This document shows, piece by piece, positions 9,613-20,601 of a DNA stretch of 39,343 nucleotides. A program made the translations under genes and the position numbers. Origin of the DNA: Comamonas composti DSM 21721 (GTDB taxonomy: Bacteria; Pseudomonadota; Gammaproteobacteria; Burkholderiales; Burkholderiaceae_C); contig NZ_AUCQ01000037.1 in assembly GCF_000429845.1 (NCBI RefSeq), positions 1-39,343 on the forward strand, written 5' to 3'. Every line of letters begins with the position of its first letter. The first letter of the stretch is position 1. The notes beneath the pieces were generated by a model that was not told the origin of the DNA, did no database searches, and saw only the letters and a program-made list of their open reading frames with translations.

Positions 9613-9705
9613 AAAAAATGAGCTGCTAGCGCCTGCTGCTATTGGGTTTCAGATAGTTTTCTACTTGAAACCCAGAAGAGGCAAGCGCTGGCAGCTCTTG
9701 TTTTT
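9613..9705. repeat. Palindromic AGCGCT-core repeat acting as terminator (copy A)
   Basis: A 93-bp imperfect palindrome: the left arm begins AAAAAATGAGCTGCTAGCGC and the right arm ends in its near-complement, AGCGCTGGCAGCTC followed by TTGTTTTT. An inner pair GGGTTTCA/TTGAAACCC strengthens the stem. It fills the gap between two convergent genes and has A-runs and T-runs at its ends, so transcripts from both sides would end in a hairpin plus U-tract. It shares its 16-base core with the elements at 27277-27380 and 14091-14158. Confidence 0.75.
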
Positions 9706-9708
9706 GCT

Positions 9709-10263
9709 TCAGCTCTTCAGGCGTCCGGCAGTCTGGGCAATGCGTTCGCCGAACTGGCGTGCGGTCTCCAGGTCGCCCGGGTGCATGTCGGCGGCCGAGG
9801 CATCGGCGGGCGACTGGGCCATGGCGCCGCTGAAGGCGCCTATCCAGTTGAGATCGTCGCGCCGGGCCGCGCTGGCATTCGAGGGCAGCATGCCGCTGCC
9901 CACCCAGATGCCGCCGTGCTGCATGGCCAGCTGGAACAGATAGTCCAGCGTGGTCTGCTTGTTGCCGTTGACGCTGGCGCTGTTGGTAAAGCCCGCAAAC
10001 AGCTTGTCGCGCCAGGCCTGCACGAACCAGGGCCTGGACGAGGCATCGGCAAAGCGCTTGAACTGCCAGCTGGGCCCGCCCATGTAGGTGGGCGAGCCGA
10101 ACACGATCGCCCGCGCCGCCGCCAGCTGCTCCCAGCCCTGGGCTGGCAGCTGGCCCTCGCCGTCTATGGCCAGGGTCAGCGCACCCGCGCCTTGCGCCAC
10201 GGCCTGGGCCATGCGCTGGGTATGACCATAGCCCGAGTGATACACCACCACGATATCCGTCAT
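9709..10263 (-). CDS. Flavodoxin-like NAD(P)H reductase (WrbA-type fold)
   Basis: A 184-residue protein with the flavodoxin fold. 'IVVVYHSGYGHTQRMAQAVAQGA' at residues 4-26 is the FMN phosphate loop, and 'IVFGSPTYMGGPSWQFKRF' around residues 54-72 is the next flavin-contacting loop seen in WrbA and related quinone reductases. It probably reduces quinones or a similar acceptor using NAD(P)H with FMN. The start at 10263 has AGAGGA upstream; a palindromic repeat (10278-10334) sits just before that. The pirin gene upstream on the same strand ends 154 bases away; pirin and quinone-reductase-type genes are often neighbours, consistent with a redox or electrophile response. Confidence 0.75.
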   Translation of the reverse strand: MTDIVVVYHSGYGHTQRMAQAVAQGAGALTLAIDGEGQLPAQGWEQLAAARAIVFGSPTYMGGPSWQFKRFADASSRPWFVQAWRDKLFAGFTNSASVNGNKQTTLDYLFQLAMQHGGIWVGSGMLPSNASAARRDDLNWIGAFSGAMAQSPADASAADMHPGDLETARQFGERIAQTAGRLKS

Positions 10264-10277
10264 CAATCCATCCTCTA

Positions 10278-10334
10278 AGAACGTATTTACGATCTCCTCG
10301 CGGCGCGCCTGCGTAGAGATCGTGAACACGCTCT
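10278..10334. repeat. Palindromic GTGTTCACGATCT repeat, copy D1
   Basis: The left arm AGAACGTATTTACGATCT (10278-10295) and the right arm (10317-10334, complement AGAGCGTGTTCACGATCT) match at 15 of 18 positions around a CTCGCGG/GCGCGCC-rich centre. A second full copy lies at 37914-37978 and a collapsed one at 13517-13534. It lies between the pirin and reductase genes, 15 bases before the reductase start codon. Confidence 0.7.
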
Positions 10335-10417
10335 AACGCCCGCAGCACCGGGCCAAGGGCTCAGAGCCTATCAAATCTGCAGCACGCTGCGCAGATGGCA
10401 TGCGCTTTGCAGGTGAT

Positions 10418-11119
10418 TCAGGGGGCAAGATCAAAGACCAGCACCTCGGCCTCTTTGCCCGCATCGAGCTGCAGCTGCGTCTCCTGCTCGATCATGGCCG
10501 CATCGCCGCCCTCCAGCCTCTGGCCGTTGACCTGCAGGCTGCCGCGCACCAGGTGCACATAGGTCTTGCGCCCTTCGGGCAGGACCATCACGGCCTGCTC
10601 TGCACCATCGAACAGCCCTGCATACAGACGGGCATCGGCGTTGAGCTGCACCGAACCCTCGCGCCCCTCGGGCGAACCCACCAGGCACAGGCGGCCGCGC
10701 TTTTGCGCATCGCCAAAGGCTTTTTGCGCATAGCCGGGCGCCATGCCCTGGCGGCTGGGCAACAGCCAGATCTGCAGAAAATGCGTGCTCCGCCCCTGCG
10801 CAGGGTTGTGTTCGCTGTGCACCACGCCCGTGCCCGCACTCATGCGCTGCACTTCGCCGGGAACAATGCTCTGCTCATTGCCCAGGCTGTCCTTGTGGGC
10901 CAGCTCGCCCTCGAGCACATAGCTGACGATCTCCATGTCGCGATGGCCGTGGGCGCCGAAGCCCGTGCCCGGGGCGATGCGGTCTTCGTTGATCACGCGC
11001 AGATTGCCAAAGCCCATGTAGCGCGGGTCGTGGTAGTCGGCAAAGGAAAAGCTGTGATACGAGCGCAGCCAGCCATGATCGGCATAACCACGCTCGCGGG
11101 ATTTGCGTACAGTCAGCAT
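10418..11119 (-). CDS. Pirin family protein (YhhW-like)
   Basis: A 233-residue bicupin. The metal ligands of YhhW-type pirins are all in place: H57 and H59 in 'GAHGHRDME' and H101 and E103 in 'VVHSEHN'. Length equals that of E. coli YhhW, which has quercetin 2,3-dioxygenase activity in vitro; the natural substrate of such pirins is not settled. The N-terminus 'MLTVRKSRERG' is also typical. The gene is divergent from a LysR-type regulator 226 bases away, and a palindrome with LysR-box geometry lies between them. That is the classical layout for a LysR protein controlling its neighbour. Confidence 0.88.
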   Translation of the reverse strand: MLTVRKSRERGYADHGWLRSYHSFSFADYHDPRYMGFGNLRVINEDRIAPGTGFGAHGHRDMEIVSYVLEGELAHKDSLGNEQSIVPGEVQRMSAGTGVVHSEHNPAQGRSTHFLQIWLLPSRQGMAPGYAQKAFGDAQKRGRLCLVGSPEGREGSVQLNADARLYAGLFDGAEQAVMVLPEGRKTYVHLVRGSLQVNGQRLEGGDAAMIEQETQLQLDAGKEAEVLVFDLAP

Positions 11120-11274
11120 GAGTACCTCCAGAAAGTCTTGCGCTGCGGCCTGGTGCCATCGTCCAGTCGCCGGGATGCGCAGCGCAGAAAACGCGAAAGC
11201 ACATGCCTGGACGGGGCGTGGAATGACTTTAGGGTGCGCACGCCCCCCTGGAGCGCCATGGAATTGATGGCATC

Positions 11275-11291
11275 ATTCAAAGTCTTTGAAT
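11275..11291. promoter_or_regulatory. LysR-type operator candidate
   Basis: ATTCAAAG-T-CTTTGAAT is a perfect 8-1-8 palindrome and contains the LysR signature T-N11-A inside the dyad (TCAAAGTCTTTGA). It lies in the 226-base gap between the divergent pirin and LysR genes, 55 bases before the LysR start. This fits a recognition site for the LysR protein encoded next to it. Confidence 0.6.
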
Positions 11292-11345
11292 CAATAGCGG
11301 CTTACCGGATTTCCTGGCCTCGTTCTCTTTTTGCGTTGACCGCCC

Positions 11346-12284
11346 ATGCCAAGCTCCCGCGACGTACTCACCCCCGACAGCCTGGCCATGCTGCAGACCA
11401 TTTCCGAGCAAGGCAGCTTTGCGGCCGCCGCGCGCCAGCTGGGCCTGGTGCCCAGCGCACTCACCTACCGCGTGCGCCAGATCGAGGAGGCGCTGGATGT
11501 GCTGCTGTTCGACCGGCGCTCGCGCCACGCCCAGCCCACGGAGGCCGGGCTGGAGCTGCTGCGCGAAGGCGCGCGCCTGCTGCAGGAGATAGACAGCGTG
11601 GCCCATCGCGTGCGCCGCGTGGCCACGGGCTGGGAGCCGCAGCTGAGCATCGTGGTGGACGGCGTGATGGCCCGCACCACCATGCTGGAGCTGGTCGAGG
11701 CCTTCTACGCCGGGCAGCCGCCGACCCGGCTCAAGCTGCGCGACGGCATTCTGAGCGGCACGCTGGAGACGCTGACCTCGGGCCGCGCCGACTTGGCCAT
11801 CGGCGTGGCCGTGGACTCCAGCAATGTGAGCGGCCTGAAGACGCGCGAGCTCGGCGAGATGGAGTTCGTGTTCGCCATCGCCCCCCACCATCCGCTGGCC
11901 CAGGCAGCAGAGCCGATCACCGAGGCCATGCTCGTGCAACACCGCGGGATTGCCGTGGCCGACTCCGGCCTGCGCGACAACACCAGCGTCGGCCTGCTCG
12001 GCGGCCAGGAACTGCTCACCGTGGACTCCATGCAGGCCAAGATCGAGGCCCAGATACGCGGCCTGGGCTGCGGCTATCTGCCCGGGCCCGTGGCCGAGGT
12101 CTATGTGCAGGCCGGCATGCTGGTCAGGCGCCAGACGACGCGGCCTGCGCGCACCGTGCCCCTGCATTACGCGTGGATGGAAACACCCCAGCAGCGGCCC
12201 GGACGAGCGCTGCAATGGTGGCTGGCCCAGCTCGAAAGCCCGACCACGCGCCAGGCTCTCATGGAAAATCACCACCGGCATTAG
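11346..12284 (+). CDS. LysR-family transcriptional regulator
   Basis: A 312-residue protein. The N-terminal winged helix-turn-helix is clear at residues 8-66: 'LAMLQTISEQGSFAAAARQLGLVPSALTYRVRQIEEALDVLLFDRRSR'. The rest is the periplasmic-binding-like effector domain, with 'PQLSIVVDGV' opening the first lobe. It probably controls the divergent pirin gene and perhaps the reductase beyond it through the palindrome at 11275-11291. No strong ribosome site precedes the ATG. The effector cannot be read from the sequence. Confidence 0.9.
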   Translation: MPSSRDVLTPDSLAMLQTISEQGSFAAAARQLGLVPSALTYRVRQIEEALDVLLFDRRSRHAQPTEAGLELLREGARLLQEIDSVAHRVRRVATGWEPQLSIVVDGVMARTTMLELVEAFYAGQPPTRLKLRDGILSGTLETLTSGRADLAIGVAVDSSNVSGLKTRELGEMEFVFAIAPHHPLAQAAEPITEAMLVQHRGIAVADSGLRDNTSVGLLGGQELLTVDSMQAKIEAQIRGLGCGYLPGPVAEVYVQAGMLVRRQTTRPARTVPLHYAWMETPQQRPGRALQWWLAQLESPTTRQALMENHHRH

Positions 12285-12395
12285 GCGCGCTTGGCGGGCT
12301 CGGGCGCGCCACGGGTGTAGAGTGGATCGCAGACGGCAGCCCGGGCTCGCAACTTGGGGCTGCCTGCTGCCATCCACACTCCGCAAAGGTCTCTC

Positions 12396-13517
12396 ATGAC
12401 TGTTTCCCGAGCTCCCCAGAAGTCCAAAGCATCTCCCGGCAAGGCCCGCAAGCCCGCAGGCAAGACCGCAACCGCACCCCAAACCCGGCGGCAGCGCATT
12501 GCCGTGGTCGGCGCAGGCCTGGCCGGTATTGCCTGCGCACGCACGCTGATGCAGGCCGGTCACGAGGTCGAGGTCTACGAGCGCCTGACCCAGGCCGGCG
12601 GACGCATGCGCTCGGTCAGCGGACCGCATGGCAGCTTCGACCTCGGCGCTCAATACTTCACGGTGCGCGATCCGCGCTTCGAGCTCGCCCTGCAGACCAC
12701 GCCCGAGATCTGCCGCCCCTGGAGTGCGAGCGCGCTGCGCACCGTCGATGCCCAGGGCCGCCAGACCGGCACCGGCACCAGCGAAACCCATTGGGTGGCC
12801 GCACCCTATATGCAGGCCCTGCCCCTGACCTGGGCAGACCCGCTCTGGGATGCAGGCCGCCTGCACCTGGGCCAGCGCGTCACCCAGGTCGTGCACCTGC
12901 CAGAAGGCGGCTGGCGGCTGCACACCCAGGCCGAAGGCCGCACCGCACAGACCACGGCGGCCTTTGACGCCGTGGTGCTGGCCCTGCCCGCGCCGCTGGC
13001 CCGCCAACTGCTGCAGACCGCCCCCCAGGCCCTGCCGCTGATCCAGGCCATGACCGATGTGGAGATGGCGCCTTGCTGGGCCATGACCCTGTCCTACCCG
13101 ATGGCCGGCCAGGCCGGCCTGAGCACGCTGGGCCCGCAGTGGAATGCCGCACGCAGCAGCCATGCGCGCGCGTCCTGGGTGGTGCGCGAATCCTCCAAGC
13201 CCGGACGCAACCAGAGCGAACGCTGGACCGTGCATGCCAGCCCCGAGTGGTCCCAGGAACACGCGCTGGACGACGCCGAGCGCGTGCTCGCCAAGATGCA
13301 AAAGGCCTTTGGCGAGGTCACCCGCATACGCGTTGCCCCGCACCATGCGAGCGTGCACCTGTGGCCCCATGCCCAGACCTTGTCCCCCCTGGGCCAAAGC
13401 CATTTGTGGAATGCCAGCCTGAAGCTCGGCCTGTGCGGCGACTGGTGCCTGGGCCGGCGCGTGGAGGATGCATTCGTTTCGGGGCTGGAGATGGCAATGG
13501 TTTTTTGCGCTCCCTGA
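12396..13517 (+). CDS. FAD-dependent amine-oxidase-like oxidoreductase
   Basis: A 373-residue flavoprotein from the ATG at 12396; a TTG at 12354 is in frame but unlikely. After a basic, low-complexity head of about 35 residues comes the FAD-binding motif 'IAVVGAGLAGIACARTLMQAGHEVEVYE' with the further 'GGRMRS' signature of amine oxidase and renalase-like proteins. The C-terminus has 'LGLCGDWCLGRRVEDAFVSGLEMA', the usual flavin-contacting end. Probable cytoplasmic oxidoreductase of unknown substrate. The stop codon is the first part of a collapsed palindromic repeat. It reads in the same direction as the LysR gene, 111 bases downstream of it, but a functional link is not evident. Confidence 0.78.
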   Translation: MTVSRAPQKSKASPGKARKPAGKTATAPQTRRQRIAVVGAGLAGIACARTLMQAGHEVEVYERLTQAGGRMRSVSGPHGSFDLGAQYFTVRDPRFELALQTTPEICRPWSASALRTVDAQGRQTGTGTSETHWVAAPYMQALPLTWADPLWDAGRLHLGQRVTQVVHLPEGGWRLHTQAEGRTAQTTAAFDAVVLALPAPLARQLLQTAPQALPLIQAMTDVEMAPCWAMTLSYPMAGQAGLSTLGPQWNAARSSHARASWVVRESSKPGRNQSERWTVHASPEWSQEHALDDAERVLAKMQKAFGEVTRIRVAPHHASVHLWPHAQTLSPLGQSHLWNASLKLGLCGDWCLGRRVEDAFVSGLEMAMVFCAP

Positions 13518-13534
13518 GAACGTAAACACGCTCT
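13517..13534. repeat. Collapsed copy of the GTGTTCACGATCT repeat (E)
   Basis: AGAACGTAAACACGCTCT keeps both outer ends of the D1/D2 palindrome (AGAACGT... and ...AACACGCTCT) but has lost the centre, as would follow deletion between arms. It begins at the last base of the amine-oxidase-like stop codon. A short dyad GGCCGGG-A-CCCGGCC follows at 13551-13565. Confidence 0.5.
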
Positions 13535-13635
13535 TGGGGATAGGCTGGCGGGCCGGGACCCGGCCTCTGCCACAAGCGTTAGCTGCGTCATTTGGATGAC
13601 TGGCGTTAAGATGCGCGCCCCGAATCCTGTTTCCT

Positions 13636-14613
13636 ATGACCTCCGCTTCATACACTGGCCGCTTTGCGCCCTCGCCCACTGGCCCATTGCATGCGGGCTC
13701 TCTGGTTGCGGCTCTGGCCAGCTGGCTGGATGCGCGTGCCCATGGCGGGCGCTGGCTGGTACGCATCGAGGACATCGATCCGCCGCGCTGCCAACCGGGC
13801 GCCGCTGCAGAAATACTGCGCCAGCTCGCCTGCTGCGGCCTGCTGGCCGACGAGCCTGCGGTCCACCAATCCCGGCGCCATGCGCTGTATGAAAAAGCGC
13901 TGCAGCAGTTGCAGGCCCAGGGCTTGGCCTATGCCTGCGGCTGCACGCGCAAAGAGCTCGAAGCCGCCTGGCAGGCCATGGGCCTGGACCATGAACGCCA
14001 CCTGGAGCGCCCTTATCCAGGCACCTGCCGCTCGGGCCTGCACGGCAAACACCCCAGGGCCTGGCGGTTTGCGCTTTGCGCCATGCTGGAGAAAAATACA
14101 TCAAAAAGACCTGAAGCACCCACCCATCAAGCGCTTGCAGCTACCAATACAGAAGCAAACCTGTGCGGACACGCCCTGCCGTGGCATGACCGCCGCCTGG
14201 GCTCGCAAAGCCAGGATGTGGCGCGCTGTGTGGGCGATTTCGTGCTGCGCCGTGCCGACGGGCTATGGGCCTACCAGATGGCCGTGGTCGTGGACGATGG
14301 GCAGCAGGGCATTACCCATGTGGTGCGCGGCGAGGACCTGGCCGACAACACCCCGCGCCAGATGCTGCTGCAGCAGGCTCTGGGCCTGAGCACGCCGGCC
14401 TATCTGCATACCCCGCTGGTGCGCATGGCCGATGGAGAAAAACTCTCCAAGCAGCATGGCGCTGCGGCCCTGGACCTCGGCGATCCGCTGGCCACGCTGT
14501 GCCAGGCGGCAGCCGAGCTGGGCCTGCCCGCTGCGGCTGCCGACAGCAACCTCTCTCAGGCCCTGCACTTTTGGGTGCAATGCTGGCGCCATGCCTGGCC
14601 TACATACAATTGA
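13636..14613 (+). CDS. gluQ: Glutamyl-Q tRNA(Asp) synthetase
   Basis: A 325-residue relative of the glutamyl-tRNA synthetase catalytic domain without anticodon-binding part, which attaches glutamate to queuosine in tRNA(Asp). The class I signature is '[13 protein letters not shown]' (residues 11-23), the KMSKS equivalent is 'EKLSKQHG', and the zinc site has C101, C103, Y127 and C131, as in E. coli YadB. Between 'WRFAL' (143-147) and 'WHDRRLG' (183-189) there is an insert of about 25 residues whose DNA (14091-14158) carries the AGCGCT repeat core. The insert is in frame and lies where the family has a loop, so the enzyme may still work. trmB follows and overlaps if read from the ATG at 14591. 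Confidence 0.92.
   Translation: MTSASYTGRFAPSPTGPLHAGSLVAALASWLDARAHGGRWLVRIEDIDPPRCQPGAAAEILRQLACCGLLADEPAVHQSRRHALYEKALQQLQAQGLAYACGCTRKELEAAWQAMGLDHERHLERPYPGTCRSGLHGKHPRAWRFALCAMLEKNTSKRPEAPTHQALAATNTEANLCGHALPWHDRRLGSQSQDVARCVGDFVLRRADGLWAYQMAVVVDDGQQGITHVVRGEDLADNTPRQMLLQQALGLSTPAYLHTPLVRMADGEKLSKQHGAAALDLGDPLATLCQAAAELGLPAAAADSNLSQALHFWVQCWRHAWPTYN
14091..14158. repeat. AGCGCT-core repeat half-copy inside gluQ (copy C)
   Basis: The core CAAGCGCTTGCAGCTA (14128-14143) matches copy A and copy B at 14 of 16 positions each, and A/T-rich ends (AAAAATAC... and ...GAAGCAAAC) resemble those of the same repeat. It is read through in frame as residues about 152-174 of GluQ. The A-rich, low-GC composition stands out from the surrounding gene. 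Confidence 0.65.
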
Positions 14614-15373
14614 GCCCGTGAACCCAAGCAATTCTTCCTCCACCGACAAGCCCCTGGACCCAGCCGCCAGCGAGGCCAAGACCGGCCAGCCGCCCGAAGG
14701 CGTGGCCTACCCCAAGACCATCAAGAGCTTTGTGCGCCGCGCAGGCCGCACGACCACGGGCCAGGCCAAGGCCTTCGAGGAGCTGGGCCCGCGCTTCGTG
14801 CTCCCCTATGCGCCCGGGCTGCTGGATGCACCGGCGGTCTACGGCCGCCAGGCGCCTTTGATCCTGGAGATAGGCTTTGGCATGGGCGAGGCCACGGCCC
14901 ATATCGCACGCGTGCGCCCCGATGACAACTTTCTGTGCTGCGAAGTCCACGAGCCCGGCGTGGGCGCGCTGCTCAAGCGCATCGGCGAGCAGGAGATCGG
15001 CAACATCCGCATCCTGCAGCACGATGCCGTGGAGGTCATAGACCAGATGCTGGCCGAAGACATGCTCGACGGCATTCACGTCTTCTTCCCCGACCCCTGG
15101 CACAAGAAAAAGCACAACAAGCGCCGCCTCATACAAGAGGTTCTGGTGGCCAAGCTTGCGCGCCGGCTGCGCCCCGGCGGCTATCTGCACTGCGCCACCG
15201 ACTGGCAGCCCTATGCCGAGCAGATGCTGCAGGTGCTGGGTGCCGAGCCCCTGCTGGCCAACAGCGCTGCGGACTACGCGCCCAAGCCCGACTATCGGCC
15301 GCTGACCAAGTTCGAGAACCGCGGCCTGCGCCTGGGCCACGGGGTCTGGGATCTGGTCTTCGTGCGGCGCTGA
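14591..15373 (+). CDS. trmB: tRNA (guanine-N7-)-methyltransferase
   Basis: Methylates G46 in the variable loop of tRNA using S-adenosylmethionine. The SAM loop is '[15 protein letters not shown]', followed by the family hallmark '[17 protein letters not shown]', and the C-terminal 'TKFENRG' that closes the active site is present. The frame can start at ATG 14591 (260 residues, overlapping gluQ) or GTG 14618 (251 residues); neither has a clear ribosome site and I chose the ATG. The first 40 residues are a poorly conserved, Ser/Pro-rich head. Pairing with gluQ puts two tRNA-maturation enzymes in one unit. Confidence 0.92.
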   Translation: MPGLHTIEPVNPSNSSSTDKPLDPAASEAKTGQPPEGVAYPKTIKSFVRRAGRTTTGQAKAFEELGPRFVLPYAPGLLDAPAVYGRQAPLILEIGFGMGEATAHIARVRPDDNFLCCEVHEPGVGALLKRIGEQEIGNIRILQHDAVEVIDQMLAEDMLDGIHVFFPDPWHKKKHNKRRLIQEVLVAKLARRLRPGGYLHCATDWQPYAEQMLQVLGAEPLLANSAADYAPKPDYRPLTKFENRGLRLGHGVWDLVFVRR

Positions 15374-15408
15374 GCGCTGGACCGGCAGCCCGCAACCGGC
15401 TCACGCCA

Positions 15409-16692
15409 CTAGCTCCAGCCGATGTCGTCGATGATGCCCACCTGGGAGTCGCCGCTCTGGGCCACGCAGACGCAGTCGCGTCCGCTGCGCTTGGCCTCGT
15501 AGAGCATGGCATCGGCACGTGCCAGCAGGCTTTGCGCCGAGTCCATGGGCATGAGCTGGGCCACGCCCAGGCTCACGGTCACCGTCAGAGTCTCATCCAC
15601 GATCTTGATGGGCTGGTTGCGCATATGCGCGCCCAGGCGCTGCGCGAGTTCACGCGCATGGGCGCTCCTGGCTTCGGGCAAGACGATGAGAAATTCCTCG
15701 CCGCCATAGCGCACCGCCCAGTCCACCTGGGATCTGAGCTGCTCCTGGCAGCGCAGCCCGACCTCCTTGAGCACCATGTCACCAGCCGCATGACCATGGA
15801 CGTCATTGACCTGTTTGAAGCGATCCACATCAACGAAGATCACGCTCAGAAAGCGGCCATAGCGCTTGCAGCGCTCGATCTCGGCCGGCAGGCGCTGGTC
15901 CAGCGCCCGACGGTTGTAGCAGCCCGTGAGCGCATCCGTGAGCGACAGGCGCTGGACTTCGTCGACCAGGTCCTCCAACTGCTCCGTGCGCTGGGCCACG
16001 AGCAGGTCCAGATGCTCTATGTGCACGCGCAGATCGCGCTGCAACTGCCCAAACCCCTGGACCACGAGATCGATCTCGTCCTGCTGCCGGCGGCGGGGAC
16101 GGTCGAGGATTAGCGGGCGCGAGAGTTCGTTGGGCTTGAGCCCGGCCGCAAAGCGCGCAATCTGGTCCAGAGGCTGGTGCAGCTCGCGGCGCATGACCCA
16201 GGCCACCATCAGACAGATCAGGGCCGTGAACAAGGCATAGCCCAAAAGCACGGGCAAGGTGGATTCACGCAGCACATGCTGGTAGTGGTTGCTGCGCTCC
16301 CAGATCTCGAGCTGGCCCAGGGGAATCTGGATATGGCTGGGCTGGGGCGGCATGATGTCCATGGACAGGGCCGGCTGCCCTGCAGGCAGATCGAAGCCGC
16401 CCTCTATGAGCTCGCCCGTAATCTCCACCCTGACCCTCACATAGCCCACATCCGGCAGCTTGGACAGCCACTGCACCTGCCTGCGCACAATGCTCATGTC
16501 GATGTTCCACAAGGCGTTCGACAGCAGGATCAGGCTGGTGTCGGCCAGGGTCTCGACCGATGCCTTGAACTCCTTGCGCTGCTGCTGGTACTGCCACCAG
16601 GCATGGCTGCCGCCAAAGACCAGCATGCAGCCCACGGCCAGCAGCACAATGCGCAAGATCAGCAGCGAGGCCATGGAACGGGAACGAGACAT
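15409..16692 (-). CDS. Membrane diguanylate cyclase with periplasmic sensor region
   Basis: A 427-residue protein that should make cyclic di-GMP. A first membrane segment (about 10-28), a periplasmic region (about 30-143), a second membrane segment (146-167), a HAMP-like linker and short coiled coil (168-250), then a GGDEF domain (253-415). The catalytic loop is GGEEF (330-334), with the metal-binding aspartates in 'FVDVDRFKQVND'. The allosteric RxxD site expected just before the loop reads SQVD (321-324), so product inhibition may be absent. The gene starts 23 bases after the binding-protein gene 16716-17810 and is very likely co-transcribed with it. Confidence 0.9.
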   Translation of the reverse strand: MSRSRSMASLLILRIVLLAVGCMLVFGGSHAWWQYQQQRKEFKASVETLADTSLILLSNALWNIDMSIVRRQVQWLSKLPDVGYVRVRVEITGELIEGGFDLPAGQPALSMDIMPPQPSHIQIPLGQLEIWERSNHYQHVLRESTLPVLLGYALFTALICLMVAWVMRRELHQPLDQIARFAAGLKPNELSRPLILDRPRRRQQDEIDLVVQGFGQLQRDLRVHIEHLDLLVAQRTEQLEDLVDEVQRLSLTDALTGCYNRRALDQRLPAEIERCKRYGRFLSVIFVDVDRFKQVNDVHGHAAGDMVLKEVGLRCQEQLRSQVDWAVRYGGEEFLIVLPEARSAHARELAQRLGAHMRNQPIKIVDETLTVTVSLGVAQLMPMDSAQSLLARADAMLYEAKRSGRDCVCVAQSGDSQVGIIDDIGWS

Positions 16693-16715
16693 GAACCAGG
16701 GCTCCGTGTCTGCCT

Positions 16716-17810
16716 TCAGCGCAACAGGCGCTCGGACTCGAATGCATAGCGCTCGAGTTGCGGGTTGAGGGCCTTGCTGAAGCGCCGAAAATCCAGCCTG
16801 GTCCCGGCCACGCCGATGCGGGCCTCGAAGCGGCGGATCAAGAGCTCGTCCAGCAGCACGAACATGGGCCGCACCAGCTCCAGGCCTTCGCTTGCAAAGT
16901 CCTTGCCGTGCGCATAGTCATGAAGCAGCACCAGGGCCCAGGCACCTGTCAGGAAATGGCCTCCCGCCAGGGCACAAAGCTCGTGCCTGCGCCTGGCCTC
17001 CAGCGAGGCAGGAGACAGATTGATGGCGCTGAACAGCATGTCCGCACCGGGCTTGCCACCGCGCGCCCGCCAGGCATCCATGGCGCCGAAAGCCATTTCG
17101 TCGTTGCCGGCCCAGACCATGCGCACCTGCGGATAGCGCTGGTACAGCACATGGGCCTGCTCCAGCGCGCGCTCGCGCCGCCACTCGCCAAACACTTCCT
17201 GCATGAGAAGCACATCGCCGGCCTCGGCCACGGCACGGCGCATGCCCTCGTTGCGCTTGATGGACGAGGGCGTGGAGCGGTCACCCGCAATCGCCAGCAG
17301 CTGCAGCTTGCCGTCAGGCGCGCGCATCCCCGTCGTGCGCCGCCCGGCTTCTATCAAGGCCCTGGCCGTCAGATAGCCGGCCTCCTCGGCCACGGGCTCA
17401 AGGCTTCCCAGCCAGTGCCTATAGGTGCTGCGTGGCGTGCCGATTTCATCGCGCGCGCTGCCCGAGACATTGTTGAATGCGAGAAAGCCGTCTATGCCTG
17501 CGGCATCCAGAATCCTGAGCACTTCGGGCGCTGCGCCATAGTCGTTCGTGAGGACCACGAAGCGCGGCTGCTCGGACCTGGGGCGGGCTGCGATTTCCCT
17601 GGCAATCGCTATGGGCAGCAGACGATCGCGCTCGGCATAGCGCACCTCCAGCTGCATGCCCAGGCTGTCGGCTGCGGCCTGCATGGCCTGGCTGGCCAAG
17701 AACCAGTAGCTTTCGTTGTGGCGCCCGGGGTTGATGAAGACCACGCTCTGGGCCCAGACCGAGGAGCCCGCAAGCAACCAAGCCAGAACCCAGAGCCGGA
17801 CCATGCCCAT
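16716..17810 (-). CDS. Periplasmic sugar-binding-type protein paired with the cyclase
   Basis: A 364-residue protein from the ATG at 17810 (an upstream in-frame ATG at 17882 would add a non-hydrophobic head). It opens with a signal peptide ending near VWAQS. The mature part has the type I periplasmic-binding fold of ABC sugar-binding proteins, with 'VVFINPGRHNESYW' at the start and 'VRMVWAGNDEMAFGAMDAWR' later. No permease or ATPase gene is nearby; instead the next gene is a membrane diguanylate cyclase. This suggests a sensing protein that presents ligand to the cyclase, as TorT does for TorS and LuxP for LuxQ. Ligand unknown. alaS ends 89 bases upstream on the same strand. Confidence 0.8.
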   Translation of the reverse strand: MGMVRLWVLAWLLAGSSVWAQSVVFINPGRHNESYWFLASQAMQAAADSLGMQLEVRYAERDRLLPIAIAREIAARPRSEQPRFVVLTNDYGAAPEVLRILDAAGIDGFLAFNNVSGSARDEIGTPRSTYRHWLGSLEPVAEEAGYLTARALIEAGRRTTGMRAPDGKLQLLAIAGDRSTPSSIKRNEGMRRAVAEAGDVLLMQEVFGEWRRERALEQAHVLYQRYPQVRMVWAGNDEMAFGAMDAWRARGGKPGADMLFSAINLSPASLEARRRHELCALAGGHFLTGAWALVLLHDYAHGKDFASEGLELVRPMFVLLDELLIRRFEARIGVAGTRLDFRRFSKALNPQLERYAFESERLLR

Positions 17811-17899
17811 CCGGCCAGCCCCTGGAAGGCCTGGCTTAAAGCCTGGCCTCGTGCCGAGGAGATGCTGGCCATGCTGGGGCATGACAATTGGAGCCAGCC

Positions 17900-20524
<2,625 letters not shown>

Positions 20525-20601
20525 GATAGGTGTTGTGAAGGCGTCTAACGCTGCATGGCGGCGCCGGCAGGTGCGCCCTGGCCGCAAGCCAGGACGCCCC
20601 A

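Noticed and set aside
13135..13525. Pseudogene or frameshift in the amine-oxidase-like gene
   Set aside because: The frame is intact to the conserved C-terminal flavin motif; only the downstream repeat remnant is unusual.
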